A DNA stretch of 64,000 nucleotides from Aurelia coerulea (lineage: Eukaryota; Cnidaria; Scyphozoa; Semaeostomeae; Ulmaridae), in the NCBI GenBank assembly GCA_039566865.1, contig CM076949.1, forward strand, positions 5,671,501-5,735,500. The letters are read 5' to 3'. Positions 39,900-51,100 of the stretch are shown in pieces. A program made the position numbers and the translations under genes. Position 1 is the stretch's first letter. Every line of letters begins with the position of its first letter. The notes beneath the pieces are model-generated. The model made no database searches and was not told the DNA's origin. It saw nothing but the letters and a program-made list of their open reading frames with translations.

Positions 39900-40092
39900 A
39901 AGGTGAAGGGGAAGGTGAAGTTGCGGTTTTTAGCGCCAAGCGCTGGGATCGCAGAAGTAGAATAGGCCTAATCGAGTCCGCGACCCCTTGTCATGACGCT
40001 TAAGTGGTGGGGCTCTACCGGGTATCGAACCCTGTCCGCCTGACTGTTCTGGCTGCAAAGTCAGTGGATTACACCACTGCGCCACAACACCT
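39900..40092 (-). repeat. tRNA-Cys-like SINE, copy 1
   Basis: On the minus strand the head reads TGGCGCAGTGGTG (A-box-like), then CTGACTTTGCAGCCAG (anticodon-like arm, GCA), then GGTTCGATACCC (B-box-like). A body follows with GGGGTCGCGGACTCGATTAG and CCAGCGCTTGGCGC. It ends in a GAAGGTGAAG-like tail seen from the + strand side. Copies lie at 40.58 and 43.68 kb, with a fragment at 5.45 kb. It is too diverged for a working tRNA. Confidence 0.8.
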
Positions 40093-40582
40093 TCATAATT
40101 TGGTAATAAACTTGTCTAAAAACTCATTGCGACTCATAAATTCAAAGAGTTTCTTAACTTCGAATTGATGTCTGATCGCTTTTGGTAGCAGTTCTTTATT
40201 TTCTGGAAGAGGAAACGACAGTTTGAAAAGAGCCTTGATAACGGTCTTGCAGGATTTAACAGTTTTCTGTCTAGTACAGGTTTATTTTGGTTGTTGTTCT
40301 TTCACAGGAGTTAACAGTATTCTTTCTACAGATTACGGTGTTTTTGTTGCGTTCATGGGTTTAGGACGATGAATCCGTTATTTAAGGCTATTTTCAAATT
40401 TTGTACTACAAATAATTTCTTAAACTACAGTTTCTTAAAAGCTACTCCGGGCTGCTCTGCTCCTTACAGAAAAATGCTTGTAACAGTTCATGATTCACTG
40501 CTTTCCAGCAATCAGCCCTTCCCATTTTACCCATGCATACCCTACTGAAGATTCTTAGACCAAGCCTATGAAAAAACCAAAA

Positions 40583-40758
40583 GGTGCATTTGAAGGTGAA
40601 GTTGCATTTGAAGGGATCACAGAGGTAGAATAGGCCTAATCGAGTCCGCGACCCCTTGTCGTGACGCTCAAGTGGTGGGGCTCTACCTGGGATCGAAACC
40701 CTCTCCGCCTGACTGTTCTGGCTGCAATGTCAGAGGATTACACCACTGCGCCACAACT
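40583..40758 (-). repeat. tRNA-Cys-like SINE, copy 2
   Basis: Same head and body as the copy at 39.9 kb. The GCGCTTGGCGC body segment is deleted. Confidence 0.78.
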
Positions 40759-41314
40759 CAGAAAAAGAATATTCTGCCTTCTTGGATACTCCTAAATTTC
40801 AATGTATCAAAAAGGATGACACAGCCTTCATGTGTCTGTTGAGAAAATTGGGAAAGGGAGAAAGGAATGAAAATGGTATTAGGGAGGGGTTAACTATGAC
40901 ACCAATGTTACTCTTGTCGTCTAACTACAGCAATGAATCCTTTAAATAATACCAAACATAAATACAACCTGTCATAGAAAAACGCAGTATTATCTGTAAA
41001 ATCTATAAAAAACACCCTTAGGAAACTGACTGATTTTCACTCCGTCCGAAGTGACCGGTTAACTTTCGGCACAGTGAAATCTCTGAAAGTTGTGGAACAA
41101 CCATGTGCCCATATTTTTATCTTGGGATTGCCGCAATCCGAAGATCAAAATATGGGCACATGACCCCGCCCCTGTATGGCGTATACACCACATCAAGCAT
41201 AATACCCCGCCTCTGTATGGCGTATCCACCACAGTAGTGCGTATACGTTTGCTAGCGTGTGTATCCGACACGTGATATAGAACACCCTTCTAACTACCGA
41301 AGAAGAGGCTGTCC

Positions 41315-41476
41315 CAGGCCCGTAGGAAGCGGGGGTGGGCAGGGGGGCTCAAGCCCCCCAATAATTTCTTAAAATAATGATGCTACGTCACACGCATTAA
41401 CTTAGATGTATTGTTCTCTATTGTTTTGAGAACAATTGCCCCCCCCCCCAATCCGAAGCTGCTTCCTACGTCCCTG
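41315..41476. mobile_element. 162-bp hAT-like MITE with exact 8-bp duplication
   Basis: CAGGCCCGTAGGAAGC and GCTTCCTACGTCCCTG are inverted ends. GGCTGTCC flanks it at 41307-41314 and 41477-41484. The interior carries GGGGGGCTCAAGCCCCCC and a C-run. It lies just past the 3' end of the TRP gene. Confidence 0.88.
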
Positions 41477-41489
41477 GGCTGTCCATTAT

Positions 41490-41617
41490 TGTATACAATA
41501 GTCCATCTCAAATTAGATGTCACCTGCAAATGCCTGCGAATAACAATAATAGAAATATTTTATAAAGGAATTTTGCGTTATCGCAAATCTCAGGTGACAT
41601 CAAATTTGAGACGGACT
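41490..41617. mobile_element. Small inverted-repeat element next to TRP stop codon
   Basis: CCATCTCAAATTAGATGTCA on the left pairs with TGACATCAAATTTGAGACGG at 41594-41613, five bases from the TRP stop codon. A diverged relative lies at about 59.40-59.53 kb (it shares AAATGAGATGTCAC and the tail ATCACAAATCTCACGTCAA). Confidence 0.55.
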
Positions 41618-42109
41618 TTAGCTATCATCACCAGCAATACCTTTGAACAGAGCACTTTTTAATTTCTTCTGCTTTTTCCTCTTACTCACTACTCTCACTG
41701 GCTCCTGTTCTTCAACCCCCGGTTGTTCTTCACTCCTCACATGATCACTCCCTGCACTGGGCTCAAATGCCCTTCGCATACTGAACGATGTAGACAGTCT
41801 GGACGGGGGTGGCAGATTTGCTAGTCTGTTGGGATCTGGCGCTGTACGGTTGAGTAACTCGTTCACGAGTTTTGTAAGTTCGTCGATTTTTCGATCCATC
41901 TGTCGGATTGTACGTTCTTGTTTCTTGGTAGTTTCTAATGTGTAATCCTTCATCGCTTGGAATTCTGCGTTAACGGATTTTTTCATCCCACCATCTTGAA
42001 ATTGGGTTTTGATATTTTGGTCGATATCATCAACTACTTCTTTGATCTGAAATGTCATTTTCTCGAGTTCTCCGCCCTCTCCAGAATCATCATCATCATA
42101 GTAGTCCGC
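41618..42109 (-). CDS. TRP channel exon 9: cytoplasmic C-terminus and stop
   Basis: Acceptor TTTTCTAG, phase 0, 163 residues to TAA. It opens with an acidic stretch (ADYYDDDDSGEGGE). A Lys/Glu-rich coiled coil with leucine spacing (RKIDELTKLVNELL) follows. It ends with a basic SKRKKQKKLK motif. Confidence 0.93.
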   Translation of the reverse strand, partial: ADYYDDDDSGEGGELEKMTFQIKEVVDDIDQNIKTQFQDGGMKKSVNAEFQAMKDYTLETTKKQERTIRQMDRKIDELTKLVNELLNRTAPDPNRLANLPPPSRLSTSFSMRRAFEPSAGSDHVRSEEQPGVEEQEPVRVVSKRKKQKKLKSALFKGIAGDDS

Positions 42110-45100
42110 CTAGAAAAGGAAAACCGTTCAAATTAATCACACACCTGTCTTTGGAGCATAGGTTCCAAATCTTTAAAAAGGCTGGTGTAAAATTGAGTGA
42201 CCTATTTCTTTGAACTGAATGACTTCAATGAAACTTTAGCTAATGCTCTATAATTCTACCATTGGAATTTTCTGAAATCTTCAATATTTTCAGAATTAGA
42301 GTGTTTTTTTCTTTTTCAAGAATTCAAGAAAAAATTTCCGAAAAACTTAAAACCATCGTAGTTTCTAAACTGTTTGATGTAACATGAAATAATTTCGAAG
42401 AAAACCCAGTTTATGAATGCCTACAATATGGTATCAAGCAAAAGTCTTCTGGTTTATGATTTAGAAATTTGATGACGTCACATCCTCAAATGAGTTGAAA
42501 CGTAAGATACGCTGTAATTTCCTAAAATATTCAAAATTTCTGAAAAGTCCAACGGTAGAATTATAGATAAGAATCTAAAGTTTCTTTCAAGCCATTCAAT
42601 CAGAATAAATAGGTTATTGAATTTTACACCCACCTTACGCCGAGATAAAGATTTGGAACCTATGCTTGTATTTGGGTGCACCAGAATAAATGTTACCGAT
42701 TCGAAAAATCCTAACCCCAGCAGTATGACTTGGCTATACCCCATAAATCAGAAACATTTTCAGTCGTTTCCTTTCATTTTTATTTATTTCAACGGGGTTA
42801 AATACAGTCAGTAAATTTAAATACACTGATTTTCAATGTGCCCTTCTTGAAAACATAACGAACCTTAACATAACTATATAGAGAGAAACCCTTACCAGAG
42901 GTGAACATTTCCGATGAATAAGCATCCTGAATGAATCTCTATTCTTTTTACTCAGGCTCTGTTCCACATCAAGAATAGCACTTGCTTGCTGCATCACAGC
43001 GTTGGCCTTCGCATTGTCATAAACCCGTTGAAACGTATCGGACATAAGAGCAATGAACAAGTTGATCATGACTATTCCTGATAGTGCAATGAAAGTGCCA
43101 ACGAGGAGCTGCGCTGTCAAGCGGTCAACAGCGGTAAGTGAATTAAAATCAAAGTCACCTGTCAACAGAAAAGATTGGTCATTAAGTCGATGAAATAATA
43201 TATTAAAACGCATGAAACGTAAGCTTATCAGGCTTTGCGACGAAATATTTAAAAGGAGAGGGGGAAAGGAGAGGCTGGACGGATTATACTAAATTAAGCA
43301 GGCAATTTTGATTGGATAAAAACAAATCTTTTAATAATTTGGTAAGTTCAAAAATCATTAAATTTTAGTCCAATCAAAATTGTCCACCAAGTTTTAAAAA
43401 TCACTTGAAGCGATTCATCGACTCCTCGGGCTCCCCTCTTCGCTATCTCCTTTTTAACATTTTTGAAGAGCCTTCTATCAGGCTAATAAAACATCTGCGA
43501 AATGATAGACCGTTTGCTAGCTCTTTTCCTCCTAACAGCACACGTATCTTATTATATCAGAAATAAAGAAATTTCTTAGAATTTGACCCACTGCTGACAA
43601 ATTGTAGCATAAAAGCTCCAAGCCTTTCCCACACAGCAGTTTCAAAAACAACACAACTGAAATTACAACTCCATAGAAGGTGAAGGTGAAGTTGCGTTTT
43701 TCAGCGCCAAGCGCTGGGATCGCAGAAATAGAGCAGACCTAATCGAGTCCGCGACCCCTTGTCATGACGCTCAAGTGGTGGGGTCCTACCGGGTATCGAA
43801 CCCACTTCGCCTGACTGTTCTGGCTGCAAAGTCAGAGGATTACGCCACTGCGCCACAACACCTTCAATATAGAAGCAGCCATTCAAGCGTGGCACATGTT
43901 TTTGGTGCGACTTTTCATATTCAGATTTCAAACAAGGTCTCGCTGGAGCCTTTCCTCTATAACAGCAACAAAAGTGAGACAGCTAATCAGAGCTCCTTCA
44001 TAGCAGCCGGTAGTACAAACGGGGCAAAAGGTTTAGTAGCATCCTGTATCCTCTATTGTTTAGGGTCCTCTATTGCTTATCTATTGTCTGTTTTGAACAC
44101 CCTATTGTTAGTTTTTCTTGGGTGTGCAAGTTTCAGAAACACGCAGGGTGTTTCAGAAAAACGCAACCCCCAACCTTATTCGAGATTCGTCAACAAATAA
44201 TAAGATTTTAATCAATTTGACGGATACCATCTGAAAGCACGATCTATCTTCTGTCCAATGATATCCAGGTAGGGCGTATTAATTTAATCACTCATCACTT
44301 AATTGACGTTTTCGTAAGTATGACCAATTTTAGATGCCAGAAAATGATAGGACATTTTTACATATGCGAAAACCCATCTTTGGGAGAGCTTATCTTATCA
44401 TCCTTAATAAAAGGCAGCTGATGGGAATAAAGTTTGCTTTTCTTACCATAGGGCATCACCTCAAGTGCTTCTAGACCTGAAATTTTCTGATAAAATTTGA
44501 TTTGTGACTTTTTACAGTAGAAAAGGCGTTGATTTTCCTCTTACAGCATGCTGCATTTAAAATTGGCCATATGCACTAAAATATCAATTAAATAATAAAT
44601 AATTCCATTAACGTATCCAAATTGCATATCATTAGAAAGAAGATAGAGTGTACTTTCAGATGGTATACAATAGGCCTTTTCACGGAAAGAAAAGCATGCT
44701 GGGAAAAAGGGAAAATTTTCGAGATTTCGACACCACGCAGCTTCGAATTTCGCCAGGTCGGGCGAGGCTTATTTTCGCAACAAAACCTCTCTCCCAAGCA
44801 CGAGCAAAAATGCAAGATATTTTGTGTGCATATCGATAAAATCCTTAGACTTCAGAGATTGTGAAATAGCATTAAGTTTTTTGATCTGCTTCTTCGAAAT
44901 ATTTTTATATGAAGAAAAAGAAACCCGAGGCAGTTTCGAAAATCGCCGAATAAAGCTTAGGCCCTTGCGACCAAACGCCACATTTAGGCGCATAATTCTG
45001 CGACCAATTGAGGAAATCAACTGAAATTCAAAATGAAAGCACTTCATTTGTCTCTGAAGTCGGATAAAAATTTGCAGGCTGTTGCCTAAACGCATACGAA

Positions 45101-48100
45101 TGCAGGGAGGTCAGACAGCTCAGATCAGATATCGTCCTTCGAGATGAAAAGTTTAGACTATAAGTATCTTTACAGAACCTGAGTTAAATTTCTTACAAAG
45201 CAAAAGAAGCCCTTGCATTGCCGATTTTTTCATAAAAATATTGTTGAGTTGCGTTGGGTTGCGTTGTTTCTGAAACACCCGTACGTAGTGTGATGAAAAG
45301 CAATCATGATACCAAGGACAGATTTGGTAAGACAATAGCATGAGTTGCTTTTGTTGACATCTGAATTCAAACGACCTGCGATCGCAGAAAAAGAAAATTC
45401 TCTCATCCAGTAATTCAAAACAAGGCAAAGCCGCAAGGTTTCTTTGAAACCCAGGTAGGTAGCTCGCTCGTTGTGCATTCCAGAAGTTGTTTTTAAGAGC
45501 AAATATGAACATAGATCAAAAGAAGAAGGATATATCTACACATATACCTTGGGCATTTTATTTATTTGGTTCAAAAGCCGATTGGGAGGCGATTCAATCC
45601 TCTTATTTTTGGGTGTTATTAAAATACTTACTGCTCAGCTTCTGAACCAAATAAATAAAATGCCCGTGGTAGATGTGTCGATATGTCCTTCTTCTTTTGA
45701 TCTATGCTCATGTCTGCTCTTAAAAACAACAATTTCTGGAATGCACAACGAGCGCGCTAGCTACCTGGGTTTCAGAGAAACTTTCGCAGCTTTGTTTGTT
45801 TTGAATTACTGGTTGAGGGGATTTCCTTTGTCTGCGATTGCAAATCGCTTTAAATTCAGGATTCAACAACAGCAACTCATGCCATTGCCTTACAGAATCT
45901 ATCCTTGTTTGATACAAAATGATGAAACGAGGCTGCTTACCAACGACTGTGATCTGACTGACAGTAAATATGAGGTCGTTGAACTTCTGCCAAGAATCCA
46001 CAGGTTGGCCAGCTTTCTTCATAATTGCAGCATTTATTGATCCACCAAAAATGATCCAGAAAGCACATACATATGGGATGAACAGCAAAAAATAGACAAA
46101 CAGGAACTTGAGGGTGTCGTCCACGATATGACCGATCATGACAATGAAAGGGCCTAGAAAAAGAAGACATTGGCTCATCTCAATTTATACCGGGTGGCTA
46201 AAAAAAAGTACCCCTTTTGACTCAACAAGGCAACAAAACGATAATATTTGGGGAATTTTTGAATTCATGACTACATTTGTTGGTCTTCAACTTAGATGCA
46301 CATATCTTGCATTTGGAAATCGATCACCAAACACAGGAGATATCAGTTCACAAGGTCAAAATTTGGAGTGCACCTGAAACCAGAGGTTTTGAGAAATGGC
46401 CTAGCCATGATTTGAAAACAAACAGGCATTTTGCAAACGAATTTTCGACTTTGACCTTTACTTTTGATTTTTGAAAAGATTTATACCTTGAATTACTTCA
46501 ATTGTTCTTGAAGTGACTTTTCTTTTGAGGAAACGGTCCTTGCATTGCATTCGATCCTAAGTGTTTTGTATTAAAGAAGAGGAAAAGGAGCACATGCACG
46601 CTTATTTTGGAGATGTGGCACGACTTTATCATTCTTACCACATTTTTACTATATTTGTTTAATCAGTGCCATGTCCATGCATCTTTTATTCTTTTCAAAA
46701 GCAAAACGCGGAAACTTAAACTATCGAAAATGAGCCCCAAAATGCCCTCAGTCGGGCAAAAATTTTGCTAAACAATAGACTTTGTGTTGGGCAGCCCCCT
46801 AGATTTTTTCTTCCCGTACGCTTATGTATAGCATTGGCTGTTAGATCTGTTTTTATCTCGAAGCACCTGTCTTAAACAGTTTAAAAGCAGTATATACAGT
46901 AGACACAAATACCTCAGTTTTAATAACAAGTGACTCTTTGTAAAGGTATTTACAAACTACGTGCGCAAACATCTGGAACGCGTATCATCATCTTCGTTAA
47001 GGAGATGTATGAGATACAAAATACCAACATAATTTCCTGTAATAAACACTAAACAATCTCCATAAAGTTACGGAATTTCCCACTACTGGTGAGAAATTTA
47101 CCTGCAAAATTTTGCAGTCAGGAAGCAAAGTATTTTTCTCACACTACTTGGCACACAGATTCGTCTGGATACCTGGATTATGATTATATTGGTGTAAACA
47201 AATATTATTTGTCATGTCGGATTTGACAAAATTTTCATGACATCTCTGGTACATATGTTGAGATATTTAGTAGGCTGCCTTCCACTAGCCCGGGTCAAAA
47301 CAAAAACGGGTTAAAACTAATCCGTTTATGCGTTGCGTCCCCACAAACCCAGTTGACAAACAGATAAATTTAAAAACGGGTCTCAGAGTGGATCAGTTTT
47401 AACCCGGGTATCTTTTAACCCACCTGTGGGTTAGTGAAAACGCACTAAACGGATAACTTTTGACCCAGTTGCAACAGCAACAACATACTCTACTTTTGGC
47501 ACTTCAAATTAAAGTTGAAACGACAAAAAAGGAGACAAAAATGACTAATAACGACTGGTGGAAACATGAATAAAAGCGAGTTCACGGTAAAACTAGCGTT
47601 TCCATTGACTCATTTTAAAAACGGATAACTTTAAACCCGTTTTCGTTTTAACCCGGGGTAGTGGAACACTAAAGGAATCTGATGTAGCCAAATGTATTAT
47701 GTAAATGTAGTATTATTTTGATCAACAACAAGTAGTAAGTGAAAACATGAAATCTAAACAGCAAAGTGTAATACCTAGCGCTTGAAATGTTCTCAAAACT
47801 TTCATAAGCCTCAGCCAAATGAAGATCAACGCAACAGCCATGAATCTTGCATGTAGACTTTTCGCTTTGCCATTCGGCAACAAGACAGCAATAATCCTTG
47901 AAATAATGACAGTCATTATCCAACCATACGTCATCCAATCTAAATAATTCCATGCATCTTTGAAATATGAAATTGTTGACTGCTCGACTTCATCAATTTC
48001 CTGTAGCAGGTATTTTCTTTCTTCCGGCCATCTTGGATGGCAAAATTGCAAATCTTTTTCAATCTCATTCCTGCGCCATCTTTTCCATCTTTTATTTGCG

Positions 48101-51100
48101 AGAGACGATGACCTATATTCCCACAATTCCTAGAAATAAAAATATCGAAATCAACAATACTCCCTCATAATTTCAAAACGGAGTGTCCTATTTCAGTCAC
48201 TAAATTTTAAGGTCTATTTGAACATGTACGCCGTTAAATAATGCATTTCCCAATCAGCAGTGTACCCAAGGGGGAATGGGGGGGGGTCCGGACCCCCCCC
48301 CCACTTTTCAAAAAGATGGTCCTCGAGATTCGCACAAAAATGCAATATACTGTGTACCTTAGGGGGGTCAGGCAGATCTGTCAAGCGGTGGTCTTTGATA
48401 TTCTTGAAAGCAAGGGGAGAATGGTTCTGTCAAGGTTTGGTAGAGCAAGGTTTTGGGTTTCTAAGAAATGATTGAACGATGTTGAGAGAGGCATTCCAAG
48501 CCAGAGTAGAATGCACGTTCTCAAAATTTTCCTGGTGGCTTTGCCCCCAGACCCACTCATTTTCAAGATCCTCATTTGTCTTATCCTGTACGTGTCATTG
48601 GCTAAAGAGATCCATATTTGCTACTGCTCATTGTCTTGATATTCAGGGAGCAACGATTTTTCAAACAGGGATTCTTTTCATTGAATCACCCGATACTTGT
48701 CACTGTTCCACAGATTTTTTTGATATTCAATATAGAATTTTTACAAAACAAACGATGTACTTAAGACACTACGTACGAACTACTTTACTACACTACGAGG
48801 GCGATACCACGGAGAGCAGGACACCATGATAACTCCGCAGTCATCAACATAACTAAACTTAAAGTAAATATACAGCTACGAAAAAATACATATACACGAT
48901 TTTTACTAATAATACTAAAGTTGGTTTCACGTTGTATGTCGGGCTAACTTTGAGCTAACATAGGCGATAATGCTGAATAACAGAACCCCGGCCGAGAGAA
49001 TTTACAATGAAAACAAATACTGCTGTCACTGCTCCTTCCGGTCCAGCGTCCCCGTCGCTCAGTTCATCAGCCCATCATGCACGATCATCAGCCTGGTCTG
49101 TTCTAGCCTGACAACTAGACCCTACTAAGGAAAAGTCTTTTCCTGAGGGTCTAATTATCAGGCTAGGTCTTTTCAACAAAGTGGATTATCTGAAGATTCA
49201 GTTTCGGATTGGGTGGATTTGTGCCCAATGTGCCTAATATTAGGGCTCAAACCTTTCAAATCTTTAAAATGGTGGGTGTAAAATTCTATGACATTTTTCT
49301 TTGCATTGAATGGCTTGAAAGGAACATATGGTACTTTGCTGTAAATCTGCCGTGGAAATTTTTTGATATCTTGATTTTTTTCAAAATGCCGGCAATTTAA
49401 ATATTTTTGAAAAAATTCATGGATAAATTTTGAAAAATTTCAAATCATCGTAAATCCTAAACCAATAGAGGAAAAATGATATAACCTTCAAGAAAACCAT
49501 AGTTTATGAAGGTCTACAATATGGTGGAAAGCAGCAATCTGTAGCTTTTCTGGTTTAGGATTTAGAAATTTGATGACCTCATAGCCTCACATTTAATAAA
49601 TGCTGCCATTTTGAAACTAATCAAGATATCATTGAATTTCCACGGCAGATTTACAGCAAAGTACCCCAAGTTCCTTTCAAGCCATTTAATTCAAAGAAAA
49701 CTGTAATAGAATTTTGCACCAACCTTTTTAAAGATTTGAGCCATATGTTGCCTAACATCCAATGTGAAACAAGCAAAAGCAAAAGAAGTAAAGGGATTGG
49801 GTGACTGTGAAGTGTTAAACAAAAGTTTAGAATTACTTTAGTCAAACCGACCACTTTTGTGAATTATTTCGATTTACAGATTGGGCAAGCCTGACAAAAG
49901 CGAGCGGCTCTGTTTAAATGATAGCTATGTATTGAAACCCTTTCAGACCAACAAGGGAAGATTTTGTAATACAATAGCAACCGTTGCGTTTGATTGACAC
50001 CTCAATTCAAAGCGATTAGCAACTGCAGAAAAAGGAAATTATCTCAACCAGTAATTGAAAACAAACAAAGCCGCAACAGTTTCCCCGAAACTAGTAGGGC
50101 AAACTCTCGCCTTGCGCAAGCGAAAGGTGGTTTCTAAGATAAGTTACGTGCCTGTAACGAACGAAGAAGGGTAAATCTAAAGTTCTGTCTTGCGGATTTT
50201 GTTTATTTGATTCAGGAGCTGTTTTGTAATGGCTTCATTTAAGCCCTAAATACGCGAGAATTAAAATGCCTTTAGCTCGGCTTCTGAATCAAATAAACAA
50301 AATCCGCCAGACAAAACTTCTCTTAAAACCACCTTTCGCTTGCACAAGGCGAGAGTTTGCTCTGCTAGTTTCGGGGAAAATTTGCTGCTTTGTTTGTTTT
50401 GAATTACTGGTTGAGAGAACTTTCTTTGTCTACAGTCGCTAATCGCTTTGAATCGAGGTGTCAATCAAATGCAGTTGCTATCGTATTACAGAATCTGCCC
50501 TTGTTTTCAGACCCTTCTTCCGTCAATCACGAAACAAACAGAAAATTACGGCAAAGAAACATACCACAAATATGTACCATAATGTCCATAAAACAGCAAT
50601 ACTTTCCAATATGATATTCCACCATTTTGTAGAAATTGGTGTGTAGTACTTATAATCTCTCGGCAATGCCAAGCCAACGGCCGTCCATATTAAGACAAAT
50701 ATCAGATTTGTAGCAACTCTGAACAGGCAACGCGTCTTGCCAAATTTCTTCCATTTTACTTCGATTAATTTCCGGAACACTGGATGCATGATCATATCAA
50801 GATGTTTGAATTCCACAGAGCACTAGGAAAACAAAACACAAATAGAGTATTTGTCGAATGGTACAAACTTGAAAGCTATGTTAAGGTCACTTTACTTTAT
50901 GGTTTGTTGAGCATAGAGTGCGCTTGTCTAAGACCGGGTAACCTTCGAAATAATTCAGACTATATCTAAAACTGCTCTAATTCTGAAGCTGAAAAAATCG
51001 TTTCTTTTTGGTGAAAAATGGTTTCAAAACATTAGTTAATCCGACAGCTTCCCTACAGAAACGTAGGGGTACGTGCCCCTCCAAGATTTTGCAAAGAAAA

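Noticed and set aside
39900..40092. Functional tRNA-Cys gene
   Set aside because: The acceptor stem does not pair, the head is fused to a repeated body, and several copies exist; it is a SINE.
45471..46040. 189-residue plus-strand ORF
   Set aside because: It spans a family E foldback and runs antisense through a TRP exon, so it is a shadow ORF.
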